Origin: Meiothermus taiwanensis DSM 14542
Lineage (GTDB): Bacteria; Deinococcota; Deinococci; Deinococcales; Thermaceae
NCBI GenBank assembly: GCA_000482765.1
Contig: AXWR01000006.1
Location: forward strand, 1-64,000
Direction of reading: 5' to 3'
Length of the DNA stretch: 64,000 nt
The position numbers were made by a program, and so were the translations under genes. Every line of letters starts with the position of its first letter. Positions within the stretch are counted from its first letter, which is position 1. Shown here one piece after another: positions 31,756-39,748 of this stretch. The notes beneath the pieces are model-generated. The model saw nothing but the letters and a program-made list of their open reading frames with translations. It was not told the DNA's origin and did no database searches.

Positions 31756-32297
31756 CAGAAACTCACACCGGGTACTTGCCGGGTGGCCTCGTCGACTTCG
31801 AAGAAGGGCTTGGGTTTCTTGCCCATGAGCTGGGCGACGAATACGCCGGGAATGGTGGTGACGGTGTTGTTGAAGTCCAGCACGGTGTCGTTGAAGAACT
31901 GGCGGGCGTAGGCGATCTTGTTTTCGGTTTCCTCGAGCTGCCCTTGCAACTCCCGGAAGTTGGCATCAGCCTTGAGCGCGGGGTAGGCTTCGGCAATGGC
32001 AAATACGCTACGCAGGGCCTGGGTAAGTTGATTGGAGGCTGCCGATTTTTCCTCGATGCTTCCAGCCGATAGCATCCGCTCGCGGGCCTGGGTGACCCGA
32101 TCGAAGACCCCGGTCTCGTGGGCGGCGTACCCCTTGACTGTATTGACCAGGTTTGGAATCAGGTCGTTGCGCCGTTTGAGCTGCACATCTACTTGCGAGA
32201 GTGCATTGTTCACCCGATTTTCCAGGGTGATGATGCGGTTGTAGTAGAAGACGAATAAAGCCGCCACCAGCAGAACCAGGATCAACAGGATTTCCAT
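31755..32297 (-). CDS. LemA family protein
   Basis: 180 residues: N-terminal membrane anchor (MEILLILVLLVAALFVFYY), then a long antiparallel helical domain with the LemA signature YNRIITLENRVNNALSQVDVQLKRRNDLIPNLVNTVKG (seen as consecutive pieces) and FNDTVLDFNNTVTTIPG. The family is membrane-tethered with the N-terminus outside; function unknown. Its stop TGA starts exactly at the end of MITE-like copy D. It sits 23 nt after the DUF2207 gene, a pairing often seen for these two families, suggesting a joint envelope role. Confidence 0.93.
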   Translation of the reverse strand: MEILLILVLLVAALFVFYYNRIITLENRVNNALSQVDVQLKRRNDLIPNLVNTVKGYAAHETGVFDRVTQARERMLSAGSIEEKSAASNQLTQALRSVFAIAEAYPALKADANFRELQGQLEETENKIAYARQFFNDTVLDFNNTVTTIPGVFVAQLMGKKPKPFFEVDEATRQVPGVSF

Positions 32298-32320
32298 ACC
32301 TTATTCCTCCCCAGGCTTCA

Positions 32321-34219
32321 TTATCGAGCCCCGCTCGAACCACCACCACCAGAAGAACCGCCCCCCGAGCTGCCCCCAAAGCCTCCACCGGAGCCGCCTG
32401 AGGAGGGCCTGAGGGCCCGCTCGAGGCCCTCGAGGTTGCGGGCGATCTGCTCGAGGCCCCCCGTCATCCGGCTGATCTGCTGTAGCACCTCGCTCGAGGC
32501 CATCGCCGTGTTCACTTGGCCCAGGTTCGACCCTGGAATCCAGCGCGGCAGGGCTACCATCTCGGGTCGTTGCTGGGCTACCTGGCGCAGGTTGCGCAGG
32601 TAGCGCTCGGCCACGCCCAGGGCCGCGGCGTACACGAAGTGATAATCCCAGATCTTGAAGTGCTCGGCAGGGGCTCTTTCCATCTGGGAGAAGTCGGCGA
32701 GGAAGTTGCGGTAGGCCTGCCAGCGTTTGGCGTTCAGCAGCTTGTCCGGCATCCAGCGGGCCAGGGATCCAAAGGCCAGAAAGCCCAGCGCCAGAAGGCC
32801 CAGCCCCCCCAGCACGCCGTTTAGCATCAGCACCCCAACCCACAAGGCCCCGTTCCAGGCTTCCAGCAGGTGAGGCCCGGTGATAAGGGCGAGGAGGAAG
32901 CATAAAAAGCCCAGCCCCACCAACCAGCCCCCCCATTGAGCTGCGACCTTGCCGCTCCTGGGATCGAGCAGCGGGCCGTAGATGGCCTCGTAAACGGCCC
33001 TGGGGCGGCGGCTCAGGCTGGCTAGGAGGCTGGGGCGCTGCCGGAAAAATAGCTTGAGTTCGCTGGGCTTAAGCACGCCGTCCGGGCCCGCGGCGGTTCT
33101 GAGCAGGTGCCAGACCTCGCTTTCCAGGGGGTTGGCCTGCTCCGGTGGGGAGACCAGCCGGAAGTGGGTCTCGCTGCCCCCGAACCAAGCAAACAAGCCT
33201 CGATTCTCGTGCTGGATAAGTTCCACCGAACCCCGCCGGGCCCAGTCCAGTAAGGTGGCAGCGATCATCCGGCCCAGCATGCGCTGGCCGGGGTCGGTCT
33301 GGGTCATCACGTAAGGCACCAGGCCGGGCGGAATTTCTTCGGGGGGTTCCCGGTAGTAACGGCCCACTTCCTCGGTGCGGGGTTCACGGCCAAAGCGCGC
33401 ATAGGCCCGCAGAAACAGGCCAAAGAGTACAACCGGCAGCACCAGCGGCCCGACGGCCAGGGCCCAGGCCCAGGTGGGCGTCGGCCGGCCGTCGATCAGC
33501 TGTCGGGAGCGCTCCCTAAAGCTTTGGGTTTCCTCCTCGGTTTCTTGCAGCCATTGCTCGAGCCGGGGCGCGTTCAGGGTGCGAAAGTTAAAGGCCCCGG
33601 CCTCGAGGATGACCCGGGCCCGCACAAACTCGTTCTGGCTGACCGGGGCCAGTTGCACGGTGGCAACCTGCCGGGCCGGGTCGAACTCGAGCGTCCCTAT
33701 GCGCCCTCTCCCGGTAAAGATAAACACCCGGAACAGCCCCGGCACGGGCTTGGGGGCGTGTAGTCGTAGTAGATAAGTGCCCACAGCGGCGTGTTCGGGC
33801 TCCAGCACCTGCCGGTCGAAGAGGGCCGCATCCGCGGCCACGGCGATCTCGTTGCTGAGGGTATAGCTGATTTGGAAGGTGCGGCTCTGGTTTTCGGCCA
33901 GCACCGGTAGATTGCCCGATCGGTCGGGGGGGCCTGCGGTCAGGCTGATGCGGTTGCCCTCCACAGCGTATTGGATGGGCGGGCCCCCGTCCAGCGCGCG
34001 GGCCTCCTCGAAGCGCACCTGCCCGCCTCGGCGGGGGTCGATTTCCAGGAAGACCTCCCGGAAGGTGCCCGAAAAGCGCCAGGTGCGCACGTCCACCACC
34101 CGCACCAGCCCACTGGGTAGGAAATACACATCCTGCTCGACCTGTTCGAGGCTGTAGCTCTTTCCCCAGGCCAGCGCCAGAAAAACCAGTGCCGCCAGGG
34201 TGTGGCGCAGGGGGTTCAC
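32321..34219 (-). CDS. DUF2207 membrane protein
   Basis: 632 residues. Signal peptide (MNPLRHTLAALVFLALAWG), an extracellular beta-rich DUF2207 domain (~20-235, starting SLEQVEQDVYFLPSGLVRVVD), then a membrane helix (~255-275), a cytosolic part and two further helices (~435-500). The C-terminus is a Gly/Ser-rich tail (GGGFGGSSGGGSSGGGG) as in other members of this family. Co-transcribed with lemA. Function unknown; predicted surface protein tied to LemA. Confidence 0.9.
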   Translation of the reverse strand: MNPLRHTLAALVFLALAWGKSYSLEQVEQDVYFLPSGLVRVVDVRTWRFSGTFREVFLEIDPRRGGQVRFEEARALDGGPPIQYAVEGNRISLTAGPPDRSGNLPVLAENQSRTFQISYTLSNEIAVAADAALFDRQVLEPEHAAVGTYLLRLHAPKPVPGLFRVFIFTGRGRIGTLEFDPARQVATVQLAPVSQNEFVRARVILEAGAFNFRTLNAPRLEQWLQETEEETQSFRERSRQLIDGRPTPTWAWALAVGPLVLPVVLFGLFLRAYARFGREPRTEEVGRYYREPPEEIPPGLVPYVMTQTDPGQRMLGRMIAATLLDWARRGSVELIQHENRGLFAWFGGSETHFRLVSPPEQANPLESEVWHLLRTAAGPDGVLKPSELKLFFRQRPSLLASLSRRPRAVYEAIYGPLLDPRSGKVAAQWGGWLVGLGFLCFLLALITGPHLLEAWNGALWVGVLMLNGVLGGLGLLALGFLAFGSLARWMPDKLLNAKRWQAYRNFLADFSQMERAPAEHFKIWDYHFVYAAALGVAERYLRNLRQVAQQRPEMVALPRWIPGSNLGQVNTAMASSEVLQQISRMTGGLEQIARNLEGLERALRPSSGGSGGGFGGSSGGGSSGGGGSSGAR

Positions 34220-34270
34220 CCCACCAGCCTACCTCGAGCCGGGTTGCTTGTAGGCGGTAGGTGCACCAGA

Positions 34271-34831
34271 TTAGCCCAGTCCCAGCCGCGCAGCATCGGC
34301 TTTCATGGCCTCGAGCACAAAGGCCATGTGCTCGTCGAGGTCGACCCCCAGCTCCTGTGCGCCGCGCACGATGCCCTCCCGATCCACTTTAGCGGCAAAG
34401 GCTTTGTCTTTGAATTTCTTTTTGAGGCTGGGCAGCTCGAGGCTCTGGATGCGTTTGTCGGGCCGCACATACACCGCCGCCGTAATCAGGCCCACCAGCT
34501 CATCCACGGCAAAAAGCGCCTTGGACATCAGGGAGGTGCGGGGGTGCTGGGGGCTGTCCACGTGACCCAGGATGGCCTCGAGCACGTCCTCGGGGTAGCC
34601 CATCTCGCGCAGCATCTCCACCCCTTTGTAGGGGTGCTCCTCGGGGAACCGCTCGTAGTCAAAGTCGTGGAGAATGCCAGTAATGGCCCACTTTTCCTCG
34701 GGCTGCCCATATTTTCTGGCGTAGGCCCGCATGGCGGTCTCGACGGCCATCATGTGCTTTTGCAGGCTCTCCGAGGGGGTAAACCGCTTCATGAGGGCCA
34801 GGGCATCTTCGTACACCATGTAGATAGCCAT
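34271..34831 (-). CDS. HD-domain hydrolase
   Basis: 186 residues. The HD-fold metal residues are His26 in LQKHMMAVETAM, the His-Asp pair in GILHDFDYERF (~54-55), His in EEHPYKG and Asp in DSPQHPR/VDELVGLI. It belongs to the short single-domain HDIG-like group, expected to hydrolyse a phosphate ester. ATG at 34831 is used; ATG four codons further on is equally possible. MITE-like copy E lies directly upstream. Substrate unknown. Confidence 0.85.
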   Translation of the reverse strand: MAIYMVYEDALALMKRFTPSESLQKHMMAVETAMRAYARKYGQPEEKWAITGILHDFDYERFPEEHPYKGVEMLREMGYPEDVLEAILGHVDSPQHPRTSLMSKALFAVDELVGLITAAVYVRPDKRIQSLELPSLKKKFKDKAFAAKVDREGIVRGAQELGVDLDEHMAFVLEAMKADAARLGLG

Positions 34832-34875
34832 ATGCGCCCATTCTCGGGAGCTCTACTACCGGGGTCAAGGGTCTC

Positions 34876-35041
34876 ATCCCAGGTTCGGTTAGTTCGGCGC
34901 CGGAAGACGGCGAACCAACCCGGCCGAAGTTATCCGCGTAGCAGAGCGCGATATCGCCCCTTGGAAGGGATACGCTTTCTTTGCCGAGCGTAGCGAGGGG
35001 TGGGCTCTAGGATTCAATTGGATCTTTGTTGAATCCGGTAT
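34876..35041. repeat. MITE-like repeat, copy E (longest)
   Basis: 166 bp from ATCCCAGGTT to GAATCCGGTAT, with the GTTCGGCGCCGGAAGACGGC hairpin and the GGGATACGCTTTC...TAGCGAGGGG block also in copy C. Its end is the first base of the TGA stop of the SDR gene (35043-35041). Confidence 0.85.
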
Positions 35042-35844
35042 CAAAGCCTTGTTCGGCGGGCGCCGCTGCTCCAGGCCAGGTGCTCAGCGATACGCGGGAA
35101 CCAGTGGGCCAGCCGGTCAAAGGCGTATAGCTGCCACGGTACAAACATCACCCGGGCCTCGAGTTCGATGGCCCGCACAATGCCCAGGGCCGCTTGCCGG
35201 GCGGTGATGGATGGGATAAACCGTCCTATCCTGGGAATGCGCCCCTCGGTGTCGCTGTGGCGCACAAAATACTCGCTATCGCTGATTTTTCCGGGAAAGA
35301 AGGCGCATACCCGAAGCCTGCTGTGGTACAGGTCGGCCCGTAGGGCTTCGGTCAGGCCGTGCAGGGCCCAGCGGGCCGCCACATAGCCGGTTGCACCGGG
35401 CCAGACCAGTCGGCTGGCGGGCGAACACACCGAAAGAATAAAGCCCCGGTTGCGTTCCAGCATGGCGGGCAGAAAAACCCGGGTGAGGTAGGCGGCGCTG
35501 AAATAGGGGGTGTCCATCAAGCGCTGAAGGTCTTCCAGGGGGGTCTCATCTAAAAAGCGCCACTCCCCGGCCCCAGCGCTGTGCACCAGCACATCCGGCG
35601 GGCCCATCTGATCCAGCACCCACCCCCCCAGGCGGGCGGCTTCCTGTGGCCGGCTCAGGTCAGCGGCAAAGGCCCAGGCCTGCCCACCCTGGGCCCGGAT
35701 TTGATCGGCAATCTCCGCTAAAACCTGTGCCCGGCGGGCCACCAGCACCACCCGGGCCCCTCGTGCAGCCAGCTCGAGGGCTGTGGCTTTACCTATTCCG
35801 CTGCTGGCTCCGCTGATTACACACAGGCTTCCTGCAATCTTCAT
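35041..35844 (-). CDS. Short-chain dehydrogenase with altered catalytic Lys
   Basis: 267 residues. NAD(P)-binding loop SGASSGIG at residues ~11-18, adenine-site Asp (AADLSRP), NAG-like HSAGAG. The catalytic tetrad is unusual: Ser (CSPASRL) and Tyr (TGYVAAR) are present, but the YxxxK lysine is replaced by Arg (Y-V-A-A-R). Family members with this change may be weak catalysts or binding proteins. The start is ATG 35844, directly after the duplicated leader; the frame is open 55 codons further upstream into that leader. C-terminus extends beyond the usual SDR fold by ~25 residues. Confidence 0.88.
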   Translation of the reverse strand: MKIAGSLCVISGASSGIGKATALELAARGARVVLVARRAQVLAEIADQIRAQGGQAWAFAADLSRPQEAARLGGWVLDQMGPPDVLVHSAGAGEWRFLDETPLEDLQRLMDTPYFSAAYLTRVFLPAMLERNRGFILSVCSPASRLVWPGATGYVAARWALHGLTEALRADLYHSRLRVCAFFPGKISDSEYFVRHSDTEGRIPRIGRFIPSITARQAALGIVRAIELEARVMFVPWQLYAFDRLAHWFPRIAEHLAWSSGARRTRL

Positions 35845-36150
35845 CCGATTGGGGTCTGGGGCGCTAGAACCCCTGGGCAAGTCCCAGCCGGGGATTGCCC
35901 CCAGGCCGCCCCCAGGCGGCCACACCCACTCACCTCCTTTGCGGTAAAACCTTTGATGGGAACGCTTTTTCCATGTACCCTGACAGCCGCTGTAGGGGGT
36001 TCCTGGCACGACCTGAAGGGTCTGCTTCCAGCGCAGGCCTTGGGAGCAGATACATTCTCCAAAACCCAGGCGCCAGGGGCCTGGCCGCCGGGGGCTGTGC
36101 GCCCGACCTGTACAGAGCGGCCCGGATTCGGAGTCTGCATGGTCTTTCCT
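35840..36150 (-). repeat. Duplicated 311-bp leader block, copy 2
   Basis: See copy 1 at 31274-31584. On the minus strand the block ends at the start codon of the SDR gene. Upstream it joins the 3' end of the metallophosphoesterase gene. Confidence 0.9.
35841..36137 (-). CDS. Candidate 98/99-codon frame inside leader copy 2
   Basis: Counterpart of 31275-31574: same AGGAAAGACC before ATG, same stop in an ATGA overlap with the next gene. Translation of either copy is unproven. Confidence 0.3.
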   Translation of the reverse strand, partial: QTPNPGRSVQVGRTAPGGQAPGAWVLENVSAPKACAGSRPFRSCQEPPTAAVRVHGKSVPIKGFTAKEVSGCGRLGAAWGQSPAGTCPGVLAPQTPIG

Positions 36151-36193
36151 CGGAAAGCCCGCACCAGAGCACGCTGGCGCTGGGTTGGGCGGT
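35845..36193. other. Gene-poor region between SDR and metallophosphoesterase
   Basis: 349 bp holding only leader copy 2 (35840-36150) and ~40 bp of unassigned sequence. Confidence 0.8.
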
Positions 36194-36820
36194 TTACAGC
36201 TCTATCAGAGTGTACTCAAAGGCGTTGATTACCCGTACCCCTTCCGGGCTGATGTACTCGCGCCGGGGTTGGGCTTCGTAGAGATGGATGTGGCCGTGAA
36301 CGTGTATCTTCGGGCGGTACAGACGGTGGAACAGGCCCAGCGCTGTGCTGCCGCGGTGAGCAAAGTCGGATCCGGCATGGGCACCAGGTGGGGGGGCATG
36401 GCTGAGCAGGATATCGACACCGTGGCCCGTACGCCAGCGGCGCTGTATGAGCCGCGGATACCAGCTCAGGAAACGGGCTTGGGCATCTATTTCGTTGTAC
36501 TGCCCTATATCGCGGTCGTTGTAGCGTGGACACCCCCCCCAGCCCGCAATCCGAACCCCGGCCACATCCACAATGCGCCCGTGGGCCTTGATGGCGCCGC
36601 CTGGAGGGGTGAGGTTGCCGAGGTAATCCTGGACGTACTCCTCCTGGTGATTGCCGTGCACGTACACCACCGGCACCTGCACCTTGGTTGCCACAAACTC
36701 GATATAACTGCCGGGTAAATCCCCGGCCAGCAACACCAGATCGAAAGCCGGCAGGTTATGCGGAAAGCGCTCCTGGTAAATAAATGGATGAATCTGGTCG
36801 GAGAGCGCTAATATACGCAT
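36194..36820 (-). CDS. Calcineurin-like metallophosphoesterase
   Basis: 208 residues. Dinuclear metal motifs in order: SDQIHP (first, Asp and His), LAGDLPGS, VHGNHQEE, SHAPPPG and HVHGHIHLYE, all in the right order and spacing. Expected to hydrolyse phosphomonoester or phosphodiester bonds in the cytoplasm. It lies upstream of the duplicated leader and the SDR gene in the same direction; possible operon. Substrate not known. Confidence 0.93.
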   Translation of the reverse strand: MRILALSDQIHPFIYQERFPHNLPAFDLVLLAGDLPGSYIEFVATKVQVPVVYVHGNHQEEYVQDYLGNLTPPGGAIKAHGRIVDVAGVRIAGWGGCPRYNDRDIGQYNEIDAQARFLSWYPRLIQRRWRTGHGVDILLSHAPPPGAHAGSDFAHRGSTALGLFHRLYRPKIHVHGHIHLYEAQPRREYISPEGVRVINAFEYTLIEL

Positions 36821-37063
36821 GGTGGGAAATCCCTATGGCTGTTGGGCCCATATCGGCCGTATATGACAGTTGCCGTATGGCTGGCGCTCCACCGGGGCCT
36901 TACGGTGCTTATCACAACCTGGTGGTTGGGCTTCAAACAGTCCCACAAGCAGTTCTAGATCAGGGACAACACCCCAACTGGGTATAGTCTAAGCGGCGCT
37001 GGCTCGAGTTTGTCAAATCGGCCGGGCCGGTCGCACCGTTTGGGTTGTGGGGCCTGGGGGCCT

Positions 37064-37079
37064 TAATATCGAGCCCATG
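37064..37079 (+). promoter_or_regulatory. Leaderless-type promoter box of manA
   Basis: TAATAT (37064-37069) lies 7 nt before the ATG at 37077, favouring that start over an upstream GTG-type start at 37047. Confidence 0.55.
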
Positions 37080-38048
37080 AGACCGACCCTTTCGGTGGTG
37101 AACCTCGAGGCCCGCCCGGTGCCACGGGTCTGGGGTGGTACGCGCCTTGCGAAGCACCTGGGCTTGCAGGCCCAGGAACCCATCGGCGAACTCTGGCTTG
37201 CTTACGACCAAAATCGGATTCGTTCGGGGCCGCTGGCCGGCCGGACTTTGGCGGAAGCGCTGCCCGAGCTGGGGCTGGGTTTTATCGGCCGGGCTGCCTA
37301 TAGCCGCTATGGCCTCGAGCTGCCCCTGCTGGTTAAGCTGCTCGACACCGCCGAGTGGCTCTCGGTGCAGGTGCACCCCGACGATGCATATGCTCACACG
37401 GTAGAAGCGGCCACCGGTTTTCACGGCAAAACCGAGGCCTGGTACATCCTCGAGGGTGAGGGCGAGATCGTCTACGGGCTGCGTGCGCCGATGGAGCGCG
37501 AAAGCCTGGCCCGGGCAGCCCAGGACGGCACCCTCTGGGACTGGCTGCAGCGCGAGTGGGTGGTACCGGGGCAGGTGATCCCGGTGCCTGCAGGAACCAT
37601 TCATGCCCTGGGGCCGGGTTTGCTGCTTTATGAGGTGCAGCAGCGCTCCGATCTGACCTACCGCCTTTACGATCACGGGCGTCCCCGCGAACTGCATCTG
37701 GACAAAGGGCTGGATGTGGCCCGGCTCGAGCCCACCCCGCTGCCACGTCCGACCCCGCTGCCAGCACACCAGAAAGAGATCCTGTTGGCTGGTGAAGCTT
37801 TTGTGCTCGAGCGCTACCAGCTCCGTGGGCGGCGGGTTATACAGGCACCTGCAGACAGCTTCTTACTGCTCACCCTGGTGGCCGGGGAGGCTGAGTGGCT
37901 GGAAGGCCCGCTCGCTTGGGGCGATACCCTGCTGATTGGGGCGGGGGAGGGGCTCGAGCTGGGCGGACAGGCCTGGCTGCTGGGTGCTTTTGTGCCCTCC
38001 CCCGAGGCGCTGCAGGGGTACCCCGGCCCGCTGCAAATGCCTCGCTAG
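37077..38048 (+). CDS. manA: Mannose-6-phosphate isomerase, class I
   Basis: 323 residues. Interconverts fructose-6-phosphate and mannose-6-phosphate, giving precursors for GDP-mannose and thermoprotective mannosyl solutes. The zinc site is VQVHPDDAYAH (Gln and His) with Glu in GKTEAWYIL and the later GTIHALGPG His. The N-terminal ARPVPRVWGGTRLAK is typical. The predicted leaderless box decides ATG 37077. No neighbour in the same pathway. Confidence 0.93.
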   Translation: MRPTLSVVNLEARPVPRVWGGTRLAKHLGLQAQEPIGELWLAYDQNRIRSGPLAGRTLAEALPELGLGFIGRAAYSRYGLELPLLVKLLDTAEWLSVQVHPDDAYAHTVEAATGFHGKTEAWYILEGEGEIVYGLRAPMERESLARAAQDGTLWDWLQREWVVPGQVIPVPAGTIHALGPGLLLYEVQQRSDLTYRLYDHGRPRELHLDKGLDVARLEPTPLPRPTPLPAHQKEILLAGEAFVLERYQLRGRRVIQAPADSFLLLTLVAGEAEWLEGPLAWGDTLLIGAGEGLELGGQAWLLGAFVPSPEALQGYPGPLQMPR

Positions 38049-38079
38049 GCGCCTATTATTTCCTGGCCGGGAAGTCTGC

Positions 38080-38094
38080 TAGCATTAAGCCATG
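38080..38094 (+). promoter_or_regulatory. Leaderless-type promoter box
   Basis: TAGCAT (38080-38085) is followed by 6 nt and ATG (38092). Confidence 0.6.
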
Positions 38095-38658
38095 CTGCAG
38101 TACGATCAACTACCCCTGGGCGCCGATCTGATCGATGCGGAACTGCCCGATCTCTCGGGGCAGGCTGTGCGGCTCTCAGCCTTCAGTGAGCCGTTTCTGG
38201 TGGTCATCTTCATCTGCAACCACTGCCCTTACGTCAAGGGCTCCATCCAGGAAATCGTAGCCCTGGCCGATAAGTACCGGGGTAAGGTGGCTTTTGTGGG
38301 CATCAATGCCAACGACTACGAGCGCTATCCAGAGGATTCCCCCGAGGGGATGCGGGCCTTTGCTGCAGCCCACAACCTCAACTTCCCTTACCTGCTCGAC
38401 GAGACCCAGGCCACCGCAAGGGCCTACAAAGCCCTGCGCACCCCCGAGGCGTTTGTGTTCGACCAGGGCCGCAAACTGCGCTACCACGGCCGGGTCAACG
38501 ATGCGCCCAAGGATCCCACCGGGGTGCGGGAACATACCCTGGACAGGGTGCTGGCGGCCCTGACGCAGGGGCAGGAGCCCCCGATTGCCGAGGCCGATGC
38601 GATCGGCTGCACCATCAAGTGGAAGCCCGGCTACGAGCCCACGGTGCGTATTGGATAA
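38092..38658 (+). CDS. Thioredoxin-fold AhpC/TSA-type protein
   Basis: 188 residues. Redox centre [12 protein letters not shown] (CxxC, residues ~43-46) after a typical [13 protein letters not shown] strand; later [15 protein letters not shown] and a C-terminal [15 protein letters not shown]. This group (annotated as AhpC/TSA-like or thiol-disulfide reductase) probably reduces disulfides or peroxides. Preceded by a TAGCAT box at -6. Followed by a bidirectional hairpin terminator. Confidence 0.88.
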   Translation: MLQYDQLPLGADLIDAELPDLSGQAVRLSAFSEPFLVVIFICNHCPYVKGSIQEIVALADKYRGKVAFVGINANDYERYPEDSPEGMRAFAAAHNLNFPYLLDETQATARAYKALRTPEAFVFDQGRKLRYHGRVNDAPKDPTGVREHTLDRVLAALTQGQEPPIAEADAIGCTIKWKPGYEPTVRIG

Positions 38659-38677
38659 TGCCAGGCCTTGAACAACG

Positions 38678-38698
38678 ACGGCGGGTTTGGCCCGCCGT
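38678..38698. terminator. Hairpin between convergent genes
   Basis: 8-bp stem ACGGCGGG (38678-38685) / CCCGCCGT (38691-38698), loop TTTGG. On the minus strand TCGTTGTT follows; it may serve both genes, though the T run is weak on the plus side. Confidence 0.55.
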
Positions 38699-38706
38699 GT
38701 GTGTAC

Positions 38707-38901
38707 CTACTCGTGGGGCAGGTCGTAGGTTTCCAGCACCTCACCCCAGGCCTTGCTGAGGCGGAAGCCATCCCAGATGGCTTTGACCGAGCCCTTGGCT
38801 GGTGGGCGGCGGAGAATCAGGGAAGCGGGGCGGATCAGGCGGCCCGAACTCGGATACTGCCCCAGCGGGTTATTGTTGCTTGGCATCAGGGTGGTCTCCA
38901 T
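38707..38901 (-). CDS. Small hypothetical protein
   Basis: 64 residues, starting METTLMPSNNNPLGQYPSSG and ending EVLETYDLPHE. ATG preceded by GAGGAGGGAACCTT, a strong ribosome site, which supports real translation. Pro- and Arg-rich without membrane segments. Family not recognised; convergent with the AhpC/TSA-type gene. Confidence 0.55.
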   Translation of the reverse strand: METTLMPSNNNPLGQYPSSGRLIRPASLILRRPPAKGSVKAIWDGFRLSKAWGEVLETYDLPHE

Positions 38902-38935
38902 AAGGTTCCCTCCTCAGGAGACCAGGATAGGGTGA

Positions 38936-39122
38936 ATGGTGTTGTTTTTGTTGATCCGATTCCGACAACTTATACACACAATGCTAAATATACACACAAA
39001 ATATCACACCACATCCAATGTACTTGCAGAATGCTTACACAAAAATCATCCTTGGTCGGTGTAATTCGATACATAACTACTCGAAACCCGGCTGGGGGCA
39101 CCGCGCCACAGAACCGTGTTAG
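38936..39122. other. AT-rich intergenic segment with repeated TTACACA-like words
   Basis: 187 bp that are much richer in A/T than the surroundings. TTATACACA (38970-38978), TATACACACA (~38989-38998) and TTACACAAA (~39035) are DnaA-box-like; no promoter or gene can be read with confidence. Lies between a small ORF and the peroxiredoxin gene. Confidence 0.4.
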
Positions 39123-39620
39123 CTAAGAACGGGCTCTGCTGGATGCCCCGTTTTCAACCAAAGCTTTGACGGCCGCTGCCACCTCTGGGTAGGGGGGCTC
39201 CTGGGCTGGCACCTCGGCCACCCAGGCCCAGGTAATCTGGCCGGATGCATCCACTACATAGGCGGCCCGCTGGGCAAAACCGGGCAGGCCCCGCAGGCTG
39301 ATCTCGAGGCCAAAGACCCGGGTGGCCTCCCGGTTGTAATCGGAGAGCAGCGGGAAGGCCAGCCCCAGCGACCGTGCGTAAGCGGCCAGGGTCCAGGGGG
39401 TATCCACGCTCAGGCCGTAGACCTCTGCCCCGAGCTGGTTGTACTCTGCCAAGCTGTCGCGCACCGTGCAGAGTTCCTTTTCGCACACGCGGGTGTGGGC
39501 GGCGGGGAAGAAGAGCAGTACCAAGGGTCTTCCTTTAGCAAGGGTTGGTAACGAAATGGGTTCAGCAGCGGTGTTGAACACGGTCACATCGGGCAGGTGA
39601 TCGCCAACTTGTATTGCCAT
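39123..39620 (-). CDS. Peroxiredoxin (AhpE/Bcp type)
   Basis: 165 residues. The peroxidatic Cys is in FFPAAHTRVCEKELCTVRD (pattern PxxxTxxC), with a second Cys five residues later. Reduces hydrogen peroxide and organic peroxides, protecting the cytosol. Middle LSVDTPWTLAAYARSLGL and C-terminal AYVVDASGQITWAWV match the fold. It is separated from ispG by a promoter region. ATG start at 39620. Confidence 0.92.
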   Translation of the reverse strand: MAIQVGDHLPDVTVFNTAAEPISLPTLAKGRPLVLLFFPAAHTRVCEKELCTVRDSLAEYNQLGAEVYGLSVDTPWTLAAYARSLGLAFPLLSDYNREATRVFGLEISLRGLPGFAQRAAYVVDASGQITWAWVAEVPAQEPPYPEVAAAVKALVENGASSRARS

Positions 39621-39748
39621 AGCACACCCAGGTTAACCCAAAATGGCCTGGGCGCGCCGCTGCCCTTGCCGGATGGATGTTGTGCACCTGAGCCAGCGTG
39701 GAACCCCCACCCCGTCCACTATCTACCTGACCAAAGGATATTAGACTC

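Noticed and set aside
36000-36060. SRP-RNA-like words (CAGGTC, GGAAGCAG) in the duplicated leader
   Set aside because: Order and pairing do not reproduce the SRP helix 8 hairpin; the words are separated and reversed.
38970-38998. Possible replication origin from DnaA-like boxes
   Set aside because: Only near-matches, no dnaA/dnaN/gidA genes or unwinding-element cluster; kept only as an AT-rich observation.
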